Positions 1-12,700 of a DNA stretch of 64,000 nt are shown one piece after another; the first letter of the stretch is position 1, and each line of letters begins with the position of its first letter. The position numbers were made by a program, and so were the translations under genes. The stretch lies in NCBI RefSeq assembly GCF_964355755.1, contig NC_092671.1, forward strand, positions 15,108,501 through 15,172,500, read 5' to 3'. The notes beneath the pieces were generated by a model. It saw only the letters and a program-made list of their open reading frames with translations, was not told the origin of the DNA and searched no databases. This DNA comes from Antedon mediterranea (taxonomy: Eukaryota > Echinodermata > Crinoidea > Comatulida > Antedonidae).

Positions 1-3000
1 GGATACAGTGGTAGATACTGCGGAGAGCAAAGTAAGTAAAAACTTTTTGCATAATGTAATGGATTATTTATGACCATTAGAAAGGTTTTTGAGTACTTAT
101 CCTGCAGCAATTTACTGGTATAAGCAAATAAGTTAACCACTAAGCCACAGTGGCGCTACTATTATCAAAAAGTTGAGTGGCTCAGCATTTATTTTTTCTT
201 ATTTATTTAAGCTGGTAATCCATGCGTAGGTGTGACTTGTCAAAATGGAGGAACATGTGTATCAGATAGTTCTGTTAGTTCTGGATACAGATGTAATTGC
301 TTAAGTTGTTACTCAGGAGACACCTGTCAAGCATGTAAGTACAATATTTTTTTTGTTTTGTTTTTTTTTTCTCTTTTGTGGTTAACCACCACCTTTATTC
401 ATTCAATATTTCATACATATTTCGTTCACATTTCATTTTCGTACATTAAATTTCCGTTTTCTACTGTTTTCGTTATTTTCTGATTTTTAAGTAAGTACAA
501 TGTTTGTGTATACTACCCCATACTTATTTCTCACCTCTTTCCTTCCCTAAACCATCTTTGTTCATTTCACTATGTCCTTTACTTTATACTCCATAGATCA
601 CCATCCATGCAGTAGTGTTTCATGTTGGTATGGTGGCATATGTAATATTGCTCCAAACAATCCATGTGATTTTGTATGTAGTTGTAGACCAGGATACAGT
701 GGTAGATACTGCGGAGAACAAAGTAAATATAAACAGTTTTGCATAATAAAAAAAGGGTTGTTTATAACCATTATAAAGGTTTTAGCAAATACAGGACTTA
801 CCCTGCAGCAATGTACTGGGATTGGTAAGCAAATAAGTTAACCACTAAGCTAAGTAACTGTGGTACAACTATTATCAATAAGTTGAGAGGCTCAGCATTT
901 ATTGTTTCTTATTATTTTTCAGCTGGTAACCCATGCTCAGGTGTGACTTGTCAAAATGGAGGAACATGTGTATTAGATAGTTCTGTTAGTTCTGGATACA
1001 GATGTAATTGCTTAAGTTGTTACTCTGATACCCTTTGTCAAGCATGTAAGTACAATGTTTATCTATAATATAAAATTACTGGTCTTTTTTTTCTTACCTC
1101 TCTTCATTTTAGCCCAATGTGTGTGTTTACTCCTAAGTTAGTGGTCACAAATGTGAGTCATGTAATGCATTAGAATACTAAAAAATGTGATATGTATATT
1201 CAGTTTATTATTGTTTCTGTTCCAGATGTAAGCCCATGCGCAGCATTACTTTGTGGTCCTAATACAATATGTGTGATTAGTGAAAATAACCGCTGTAGTT
1301 CACTGTGTGTGCCTAATGGTTGCCCACCATGTAGATCAGGCTACAATTGTGGATCAGGTAGGCTTGTCAAGTATATAAAACTTGTTCTTCTACTAATTAC
1401 TAAAAAAAATCATTTTAAATTATACACAGACTGAAAATAAAATTCATTTTGGTTTGTATATGACATTCTCGAATATTTTATAATGTATTTGCATAATATT
1501 TCCTGAATGTATTCCTTACTATACAAACCTTCATACAATAATAAGTATGAATTATTGTATAATGGCATTTTTTTGATTTATTTTTTAGTGATCGATCCAT
1601 GTGCTAATGTTGTGTGTTATCATGATGGTACCTGTACAACAGATACATCTAACAATGTGTGTAGCCATAAGTGCAACTGTAAACCTGGCTACACTGGAAG
1701 TAACTGCCAACAAGTTGGTGAGTATGCTGTTGACTTCTTTAGAAGTTGTTTTACAACATTACATTTACTAAAACTAAATAGTTTCATTACACAAATGTCT
1801 TATACAGTGCTGCTTTAATCATTTTGTTTGCTCATTTTAATTGTATAGTTAGTAACCCATGCTCAGGTGTCCTTTGTCAAAATGGAGGAGCATGTGTTTC
1901 AGATAGTTCTGGAGGATTCAGATGTAATTGCCCTAATTGTTACTCTGGTACTTTCTGCCAATCATGTAAGTACAATAGTAATGATAGTCTTACATAGTAC
2001 AATGTTTCTAAGCGCTTTACACACAAAAATGATCCATAAAATATCTTAAAATAACACACAAAAAAATGAAGAAATGCCGAGGAACACCGCTTTGTTCTCC
2101 AGCACTTTGAAGCTCACATATGAGAGCTTGCTGGAACAGTAATCACAGAAGCTCAAGTGAAAAAGACATCTGTCTATCCTATTCTACCAAAATAAGAAGA
2201 AAAAAAAGATGTTGCTTAAAATTTTTTTAAATATTGGTTGATTTTTGAAGACTATAATAATGATGATAAAAATAATTCATCAAAATGTTTAACGTTGTCA
2301 CGAACTACTCTTACGTATGTTTCCGAGCGGTTGAAAATACTTTAGGAACTCCCTTGTGACATAAAAGTATACACACAAAATCCACAAAGTTGTAAATTAA
2401 CTCAAAAACAAAGCTTTAATTTCAATCAACTTCAACTTTCAACAATCCAGTAAGCACTTTAAACAACAGCTTCACAATAACTTTACAATATAATATCCAA
2501 CCTCTAATCCAAACCTTACAATAGTTTACATCCCTTTATATACAAGATGCTCCTATCCTTCTAGATCATTCTTTATACTTCTCATTATTACATGATTACA
2601 GTTTCTATTAATAGCACTTCTGGAATGTTCTTGATTGTTCTTATTAACTATACATGGTTTCTTAAATCAAAACATCTTATTCTAGAATGTTCATGTAAAT
2701 ACTATGTTACTCTATATGTTAGGGAATGGTAATTTATTACAAACGTAAACATTAATATGATTCTATTCTGTTATTTTTTTGGGTGTAATTTCTAAACTTG
2801 GTTAACAATTTAAAGCATATACTTTTTTTAATGTTTTACTTGTATTTTAAACTCTACAGAATTCCGTCCATTTAGTAATAATTAAATCATAACATTCATT
2901 AACCTCTGACCCATAGATTCTAATCCTTGCAATGGTATAAACTGTTACCATGGTGGTACATGTGCGGTTGATACATCTACCCAGTGTGGATATTTATGTT

Positions 3001-3743
3001 TCTGTACCAAGAGCTATACAGGCACACACTGCCAAGTCCCTAGTAAGTATCCATAAAGGAATGTTATATGCAAATACATGTTTATTCCTTTCTTTTAATC
3101 TTTGTACATACATATTCATTCATGTTGTTTTCTCGATCGAGACAAGGTTATACACCGCTACAACAAGTTCCGTTACAATGGGCGCAATATACAGGACGGT
3201 ATCTTGACTAGTTTTAAAAAACCCAGTGTCTGTGGATTATGAAATATCCATATCACTAATACTTGCATCTTAAATGCATTCAAGCCTCTATTTCAAATTT
3301 AGAAAACAAGGATGATTTCATGTGCTAAGAAAGCACAATTATTTTGTATCTATTGTAATGCCTTTTTTATTTCTATATTAAGCTGGTAACCCATGCGTTG
3401 GTGGTGTGCCTTGTCAAAATGGAGGAACATGTGTATTAGACAGTTCCAGTTTAGGATACAGATGTAATTGCTTAAGTTGTTACTCTGGTACCTTCTGTGA
3501 ATCATGTAAGTACAATGTTTTTGTATACTACCACATACTTTGTTTTTCTTATTTATTCTCACCTCTTTCCCTCCCTCCCATCTTTTCATTTTACTATGTT
3601 CTTTACTTTATACTCCATAGATCACCATCCATGCAGTAGTGTTTCATGTTGGTATGGTGGCATATGTAATGTTGCTCCAAACAATCCATGTGATTTTGCA
3701 TGTAGTTGTAGACCAGGATACAGTGGTAGATACTGCGAGCAAA
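1..3743 (+). CDS. Gene A exons A1-A10 (EGF-like)
   Basis: Exons: A1 1-31 (partial), A2 212-334, A3 597-722, A4 923-1045, A5 1226-1357, A6 1589-1717, A7 1849-1965, A8 2917-3042, A9 3383-3505, A10 3621-3743. Cysteine types: A1 Y (only its end seen), A2 X, A3 Y, A4 X, A5 eight-Cys, A6 Y, A7 X, A8 Y, A9 X, A10 Y. X domains read C-x-C-x2-C-Y-S-G, where the third Cys replaces the usual Gly of the EGF signature. Y domains keep the ordinary C-x-C-x2-G-Y-S-G end but carry an additional Cys four residues before C4. A5 has an unusual end with a C-P-P-C motif. A3 and A10 are almost identical, as are A2, A4 and A9, so the Y-X pair has been duplicated as a unit together with its introns. Confidence 0.87.
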
Positions 3744-6700
3744 GTAAGTGTAATTTATCTATTTATATCCACATCCAGGTAGACCTGCAATTTTTGACCT
3801 TTTGAAAAAAATAATGCATATTAAACATTGAACAGGTTATTAATTGTCTTAAATGTGCGTTACAGTACAGAAAGAAAGTACTGCTTCGTATCTACGCGTA
3901 ACCTTTGGGTGTTGACAAACTGCAAGCCATGGATTCATTGGAGTCAGTGGAATCAACGGCCCACATGACCATGTAAATTGCAATTCAAGCGAGTCAGTAC
4001 GAAGTGTAACTGCACTATTGTACCAAAAGTGCGAGGCACCATAAAACATATTAAATAATTTAATATAAATTAGTATGTTCATATGAAACATTAGAGAGTA
4101 GTAATTATAAAATAAAATCATTATTTTATGTTATGTCTAAACATACCCTACTACAGTACTACTAAAATAAAGTCAAGCCTGCCTGCTGCTCCCTTCTTGT
4201 TGGTCTCGCTTGTAATTATTTTTTTCAAAATGTCCCCCGCCGGCCCACCACACAGCCCAGGCCTAGTCTAGCCCCTAATACAATATAGGGCTTCCTACTA
4301 GATGATATTTTGTTGAAAAAAATACATTTCACAAGACTTAGATCTAAAATATCTGTAATCTACTGTATTCGTCCATTAACAACATTGATAAAGAAGCTAC
4401 TATTGCTAGGCCTAGACCGTAGTAGGCATACAGCGAATAGCCGTCTCTCCGGCGGGCGGGCTACAGTATACTATAGGGCCTAGGCTAGCTAGGCTTCTTA
4501 GACGGTGACCAGGCACCACCTAACCACCTAACTGTAAACATCGAAGTTGCATCTGAATATTCGAAATTGTTAACATAATTACATTAACGGTAGCTGATTT
4601 ATAAATGTTTATGAATTGTACACAAATATTAACGAAGGCTTATTGTTATTCGAAGGCTCGCACTTGTTGGTATTTTTTCCGTTGAATTACCGTCGTGGAT
4701 TGCATGCAATGCGTGGATTGCGTGCCTCGTTGACTCGCACTTTGGCAACACTCGTAACCTTTCGTAGCCTACGTGTAGCTAGATCGTAGGTCATTGTTCT
4801 CTCCTACGATGTATTGTTCGTAGCCTACGATGTATTGTTTGTAGTCTACGATGTATTGTTTGTAGCCTACGATGTATTGTTCGTAGCCTACGATGTATTG
4901 TTCTCTCCTACGATGTATTGTTCGTAGCCTACGATGTATTTTTTTTTATGATAATTATCTAGGCTACGCCATCGGGCCGGTGGACCTTAGCTCACGTAGA
5001 GAGAGTCGAGGCTAGGCTGTTTCGGCAGCCGGGCCTACACTAAATTATTTAATCCTACCTTGGTTTAGCGAATTATAAAAACGACGACACCTAGGCCTAG
5101 CTAGGCTAGGACACCAACAAAATATATGCAAAATAAATATATATTCCATATTAAAATTTAACATTGGCTTAGGCCCTAGGCCTTTTAAAATGATTACGAC
5201 ATGTGTAAAGAAAAAGGCCCGACCAGAATTTGGAGGGGAAAAAACATGTGAGCAGTTTTAGAGGAGGAGAGAGAGTATTATGTTTCATGTCATGTGACAC
5301 AAAATCCAGGTAAAAAAAAACATTTAGCCGACAGACATTTGGCCGACAGACATTTGACCGACAGACATTTGACCGACAGACAAGACACTTTGACAACAGG
5401 ATACCGCCGTTTTTTTTATGTACGAGCTTTGAATTGAATTTAAAACGTGTGCTTTACGGTCTCGTTACGTGAAAGAACACGTTTCAGTAAAATAAAAATA
5501 CGATAGGCCTTTACAGTATAAACCAATTTTAGCAATATTGTTCTATATAGGTATCATAAAAAATGTTTCAAAAAAAAATAATGTTAACAATTTCAAGCAA
5601 CCCCTTGTGTAACAGCATTTTCTACACCTATTAATACTGACTATCTATAAGATGTCGGAAAACGCAAATTGAACCTGCTCCATGGATAAATTTGTGCTTG
5701 GCTAAAAATGTAGTGAGATAGTCCGGTAAGACAATTTTAGAGAAATAAAATATTAATAATAATAAATTGTCGACAAAATGTCTTATCGGCGAAATGTCCT
5801 GTCGCCGAAATGTCCTGTCGACCAAATATCCTGTCGACTAAATGTCCAGTCGACTAAATGTCTGTCGACGAAATGGCATTCGGCAAAATGTCCTAGTACC
5901 CTCTCGTACTGAGTTAAACAAGAAATATTTCTTACAAAAAACGCCGCTCGCTTGTTGACGTAACAGTAGTAGTAGATATGTAGTCCCCCTAAAAAAATTT
6001 TTTTTACATTTGTTTTTTAATGTGTCATATTAATGTCACATATAATAATATTCATTTACTTTAACCAACAACTGGATCGAAAATGAAAAAATGTAATTTG
6101 AAGCTAAAAATAATTCTGTCGGACAATGGTTCTTGGTTAAAATTAAACGTTTCCTTTCTCTTTTTATAAGTGAAGTTTTTTTTTTTTCCAGAAGTGAATA
6201 ACTTTATTAAAACTGCAAAATTACTTATTTAAAGTCTGATTTTATAAATTTTCATTTTCCATGTTTTTGGGTGACAATACATCTTTAATTATTGTTCTTT
6301 CAGAGATGATTTATTATCAATTATTTTTGTTTAACAATCAGTAGTAAACATTTCGTGTAACGTAAATATATAGTCTACCCTGCTGTACAGAACAAAAATA
6401 TAATCATAAACTAAACTATAGTAGTGTACTGTGAGTAGATAAGATAGTAGTTCACGTAACCAAACAAAAATAGAAAAAGGTATCCTCCTTTGAATTTATT
6501 TAATTCAAATCACTAAAAGAAAATAATACCGTACATGCATATATACTACATCGGTACGTTTCCATTAAGTAAGATATTTTCATGTATTATTAGTGTATCA
6601 AAAAATATATAAACTATAAGTGGAATGATATTTAATTGAAATTTAAAAAAAAATGTATCCATGTATTTCACTTTAGTTTATATTTATTTCTAAGGGGTCA

Positions 6701-9700
6701 TTTCATCAAGGCTAACAAGTGATAAATGGCCAGTACCCAAAGGTGCTATAAAGGAGGGACATTCAAGTGTGAACAAATTGTATCCTATTACCAACAAAAA
6801 CTTTACTATGGACTGTTTTGATTGTAATTCAATGACAGCAAATTTTTATAATATCAGTCTAGATTGGGTCCAGCAGCTGCAACCTATAAATTATAGTCGA
6901 GTTTCCATTTTAGCATTTCTGTCAGCCTTAGATACTAAAGCTACCGCTATGAAACAGCTTATTAATGAATATGTCCTCATGGGACATAGCTGGCTAGAGC
7001 AGCGGCGTGAAAAAAAACATGTGAAAGATTGCGGTAAAGCAGAGAGTATCGTGTTTCATGCCATGTCACCAAACTAGGTCTGTATTAATTACGGTCTTCT
7101 GTCGGCAGTCTTTTTGAGCGACCGATTGAACATTCTGATACTATATTTAGAATGAATTGTTTACGATCTTTTTTTCTCGGAATTTTGTTTCTGGATGGAC
7201 TGGACGTTCGCTATATTATGTTTATTAGTTGGCCTGTTCGTTGACGTTCACCTGTGTTGGATTGTGTCTGTACGTTTACATTGTGGGAAATTTATATTTA
7301 TATTCGCCGTTGAGTAGGTAAACACGCACGAAGGAAACGATTACGATTAAAAAATATTAATTATTTTTAGTAATTTACAACTTGGTCCTCCGCCAATTAA
7401 ATTTAACACCTTCTTCAGGCCCATAGCCAGGGGGGGTTTTTATGGTTCGGGTGAACCCCCCCTTAACAGCGAACCCCCCTTAACCAACTGCGAACCCCCA
7501 TCCCCGACATGCCCAATACCTCACCCTCATCTCCGAAAATCCTCCAAATACGTGCCCCACAGTACAAAAAGTTGTTCGTAAATTGAAAAATTTGTAAACT
7601 CGTTCGGAATAACTCATACAGTACCTTCTTCCCTGTATGAGCGTACTTCGAGCGATACGTGTCTGTAAATTTCTAAGAGTTGCAAATGAATTGCCGATTT
7701 TAACTGAAAAATAAATGTTTGGTCCCTGCATGTAACAGGATATTGACGCGTCTCACAGCGAGCTGGGGCACGAACGATTCGTACAAAGGACACCGCCAGA
7801 CAACTGCGTACCAATTGTTTAGATCACTAGCAGTCAGGCAGCATGCATAAAGTATATAGCCTTCTGACATACATCAGTATTTGTGTGTGGCTATGAAGTA
7901 TAATGTATCATAGAGGATTATAGTGAATATTAATATTTTACACTATAATATCTATGGTATCATGTACTGTAGTTCACAGTATGGCATCCGATTATTTTTT
8001 CTAGACCACCAGCCGATACGTACTCAAATGTATCAATATCACCTATTTACATTGGCATATTTAATTTTCTCAACAAATTATAAATATTATAGATAGAGCT
8101 ATAATAAGAATTGCATTTGCCTTCACCCAGTGTGTTTTTTTCGGGGCTTCTCCTAGACGTACGTTCGCATTGAACTTGAACGCAAAACAAAATACCGAGT
8201 AAATGATCAAACAATCGGCAGTTCCACACAGAGCATGCGCATCTAACATACGGCAACAAATGTTATCGTCCTTTAAATAGTCCACAAGTCTAAGTACGAT
8301 CGTTTTGCTCATTGGTAGCATGCTGCATGAGAGTGTCTTTTCCGGCCATCTAGGGGTGTCATTTAACAAAATTCGCTTTGCCTCAGGCCCCACCCCAGGG
8401 GGGGGGGGGTGACCCAAATAGTGACCAAACCCCCCTTGACAGATCCTGGCTACGGCCCTGTTCTTACTTCACTAAGAACATCGCAGGGTTGTTTATATAG
8501 GTTACGAACTCCCTACGAAGTTCAGAACGTAGCTCATTGAAAGTTGTTTATTGCGGTTACGAAGCCAAACAATGGAACCTACGAAGCCAACAACGTAGCC
8601 TACGTTCTATCTACGAAGCTACTTCGTAGGTAAAGTTGCAGTACTTTCTTTCTGTACTGTAGGTTAATTATGATAAAAAAAAAGAAAAACAATGCACTTC
8701 CTATTAGTAGATCGTGTCGAAAGTTCTCTCGTAGACGTTTCTAGCTTAGTTAGATTTAGTTTTGTAGGTCTAGCTGGTAAAGAGCGGTAACTAACGTACG
8801 AACATCATAAGCTAGCTATAGGTCTAGCCTGACGGTGTCGCGTTGCTGAATTAATTGTCTTTCTTGTCTTAATTGTGAAAATTTATGGTTCTTTTATTTG
8901 TTTACCCTTTCACGCAATCGATCGAAGTGGTTGCATCACATCAAAATATGAAAATATCAATCCGCACGCGATGCATGTAGTGTTAGTGTCGCATGTCAAA
9001 ATGGTGGAACATGTCGGATTTAGATTATACCATGAAACTAAGGGCTACTACTATCTGTACAACTGATTCAATATTAATTTAGTTTATTTTTTTTTATTTA
9101 TTTCAGTTGGTAACCCATGCTCAGATGGCACATGCCAAAATGGAGGAACATGTGTATCAGATAGTTCAGTTAGTTCTGGATACAGATGTAATTGCTTAAG
9201 TTGTTACTCAGGAGACACCTGTCAAGCATGTAAGACTATGATTATAAATAGAAAAAATACATTTTAATGGAAAGAAAAAATGTATAATGTTTTTTATTGT
9301 TTTTTATGTTTTTATTTATTTTTTTTAATGTTTTTTATTTTTTATTTATTTATTTTTTTTGTTTTTTATTTTTTTAATGCTACTTGAGCACTCTTGAGGG
9401 GTATGTGCGCTATAAAAATCCTGTTATTATATTATATATTATATATAATATAATAGTATATGTTCTGTGAACCCACCCTTTAAATTAGAATCAAAATAAT
9501 ATGCATTTAATATGTAATGCAACTTTCTTATTATCATAGTTATTATTATTTATTCTTTATACTGGGTGGACTCTTCAGTCAGAGGGCCCAGTTATTATGA
9601 GTTGTTGTGTGTGACAGTGTACTGGTACACCAGGGTAACTCCCTACTCGTATCGAAAGATGTACTAGGTTCGTTAAAGTGTACACGAGCTACATGTGTAC

Positions 9701-12700
9701 ACTTGACCTATGTAATGGTTTATAGTCCTTATCCGAGATGATTCATTCTACCATCAGAACCATCGAGCTAGTGAGCCTTGCTGGTGTTATGGCTACGTAT
9801 TATGATTCCACTGTCTTAACTCACTCATTGACATAAGCAATAGGCAGACAACATATTTTTTGTAAATGCCTGTTAATGAACTATATTTATTTCAACAATG
9901 GTAATGCTATAATTAATTTTAATCTTGAAACCCATAAAATTTAGAATTCAGTGTGATTTAAAAAATCGTTCATGGTGTTGATCAATTGTAATAATTTATT
10001 ACCTTACTTTTTTTTCCAGACACAACGCCGTGTGCTCTCATATTATGTCCAGCTAACTCCAATTGTGTAGTAAACCCTAACTCTCCTTGTGAAGCAACTT
10101 GTGTACCAATATTACAGTGCCCACCATGTAAATATGGACCAGGTTGTTATAGTGGTGAGCAATTTCATTTTCTCTGTTGTAAAACCAGAATTCTGCACAT
10201 TTTTTCTAGGGATACTCAAATCATTTTTTTCATTTATTGTGATTATATATTATCAATATTTCTTTCTTTAGTTGAAAACCCATGCATTGGTGTAACCTGT
10301 CAATTTGGAGGAACGTGTGTGACCGATACTAGCAATAATCAATGTGCCTACAAATGTATATGTCGTCCTGGTTACTCGGGACAAAACTGTGAACAAAGTA
10401 AGTTCATTGATATAATGTAAATTTTTTTTCATTTTAACAATAGTCTTCACAGTAAAACTGAATTAAGAGGTTTTTACATGATAAAATGGTTTTAAAAATA
10501 ACATCTATAAAATACTAAGAAACTGACAGTAAAAAAGTGGACAAAGCCCAATTCACATAAAAAAAACCACACATAATCAAATCAAAGGCCGATCTGTTAT
10601 ACAAAGTGAATGGATTTAAATCTTAATAAAGAATATACAATGCATATTTTTATTATATCTTAAATCGTTAAAACTAGTAAAAAAAGTTGGAACAAAATTG
10701 TTTTTGGTTCCACTGTTGTATTTAAACCAGTAAAAATGAATGGAGATGGTTTTTTCATGATAGAATTGTTTAAAAAACAACAACTATAAGATACTTAAAA
10801 ACTGACAATAAAAAGGGGACAAAGCCATTCACATAAAAAAAAGTTCACATTCACAAAAAACCCACACAGAATTAAATTATAAGACCAATCTGTTATACAA
10901 GTGAATGGGCTTAAATCGTTAAAACTAATAAAAAAAAGTTGGAACAAAATTTGTTTTGGTTCCACTATGATTCGATGATGATTCTACTAAAAGTTGATGT
11001 GTATGACTGTTTTGTTATCTGACTATGTGTCTGCCTAACTTCTTGTTGGTTTCAATAAATGCTATTGGTCCAGTCTTTAGTTTGAATCTCAGTGTCATGA
11101 TCTGTTTTAAACATACATACGGTACTACACAGTATTAATGTTATATTTCTTCTACCATGTTTCTCCACCAATTCTGTTTTCTTTTAAGGTAATCCATGTG
11201 ACGACAACTATTGTCAAAATGGAGGAACATGTACGATACAATTTGGTGGATCTCAAGTATGTTCGTGCCTTGGATGTTTTGTTGGTCAGAATTGTGAAAC
11301 ATGTGAGTTTAGTATTTAGTATGTATGTATTTTGGATCCGGTAAATTATAATACCATGTCCTGCAATATAGCTTAATAGGCTAAATATTTCAGCAAGATT
11401 AAAATGTATGGAGATGAAGTTGCCAATGTTTCAGAATCATCTCTCTTGTTACATTATAAAACTTAGCAATGGTTTTATTTTTATCCTGTAATTGTCCAGT
11501 CCAGCCTGTCTCATGTGCACCAGTTACATATTATTATTCATTACAGGAACTTGCTCTATTTCAATTGTGTTGTTATTTAATATATTTCAGATCTGAATCC
11601 ATGTATTAACCTTAACTGTGTATATGGCTACCAATGTGTGGTTGATTCAAATGATCAGTGTCAAGCTGACTGTCTTCATTGTCCACCGTGCTATTCAGGA
11701 TACACATGCAACACATGTAACTAAATGGATGATTCCAAACATTTTTTAATATGGCACTTTTTTGTTGATAGGATGAAATTTGAGGTTATGAAGTAGTAGG
11801 CCTAGTGCCTCAGCCCTACCATGCTAGTTGATTTCAAATTGTTAAGAAATGGCATGGCCATATTCTAAGATTTTCACTGACTATTTATTTATTTATTTAC
11901 CAGATTTCTATAGCGCCCTTTTCATGAAAACTCATGCTCAAAGGCGCTTCACATCATAAAGACAAAAGTAACCTCAAATTATTCGAAATAAGATTTCTTA
12001 AACTAAGTTATAAATATTCTTACTGTACATTAATTAAAATCGCATAAAATCACTATAAAATTAGTAAAGAAACTTTTTTGGGTTCCCCATTCTTTCAATG
12101 ATCCCCTACTTCCGTACACCCGTCCCCAATAATTTATGCTTTGATGTTCATTGTATGGTGATTATTTTTCTATACTTTATGGTAGTTAACTTCAAAGAAA
12201 ACTGTACAATATCTATGCATGTATAATTGTCTTTGCATTTGTTTCTAATAGATTCTGACCCATGCTCTGGAGTTACATGTTATAATGGAGGTACTTGTAA
12301 TGCTAATATTGGCGGCAATCAATGCTCTTATGTATGTTACTGTAGACCTGGTTACTCTGGAATACATTGCGAGCAGGGTAATTCTTTTTTCGTATTTGCC
12401 ACAGTCTGGAAAAAGTAAAATAATGCATACCTGACATCTGATTTCATATATATTTTTAATATAATAATATTTTTTTTTTGTGTGACCATTGTCCCTAATG
12501 AGCACCTATTAGTTTATTTTGAGACAATTGTTTTCGGATTCAAATAATTTTGACATAAATTTACATTTTGATATCTATAAAGGTACTAATCAATGTGATG
12601 ATTCAACTTGTGAGAATGGTGGAACTTGTATTCAGCAACTTAGTGGGTTTTTATGTTTATGTAAGGACTGTTTCAGTGGCCTAAACTGCGAAGTTTGTAA

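Larger units (their letters stand above)
3863..8659. mobile_element. 4.8-kb terminal-inverted-repeat element in gene A intron
   Basis: The 22-bp sequence at 3863-3884 (starting CAGTACAGAAAG) recurs exactly as its reverse complement at 8638-8659, and both ends are flanked by TA (3861-3862 and 8660-8661), as expected for a TA target duplication. Inside the ends are many copies of a TACGAAG/CGTAGCCTACG word in both orientations, which look like sub-terminal binding repeats. No transposase is recognisable; the only sizeable + ORF (6769-7077, 102 codons) has no domain that I know. It is therefore a non-autonomous or decayed DNA transposon that has itself received other insertions. It fills most of the 5.4-kb intron 3744-9106. 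The superfamily is not certain; the TA duplication alone suggests a Tc1/mariner-like or related mechanism. Confidence 0.75.

Noticed and set aside
6769-7077. 102-codon + ORF inside the large intron
   Set aside because: It lies within the transposable element, shows no domain that I recognise, and could be a chance or decayed frame.
8070-8417. 115-codon - strand ORF
   Set aside because: It starts in the poly-G/C end of the nested element and has no recognisable motif; probably chance.
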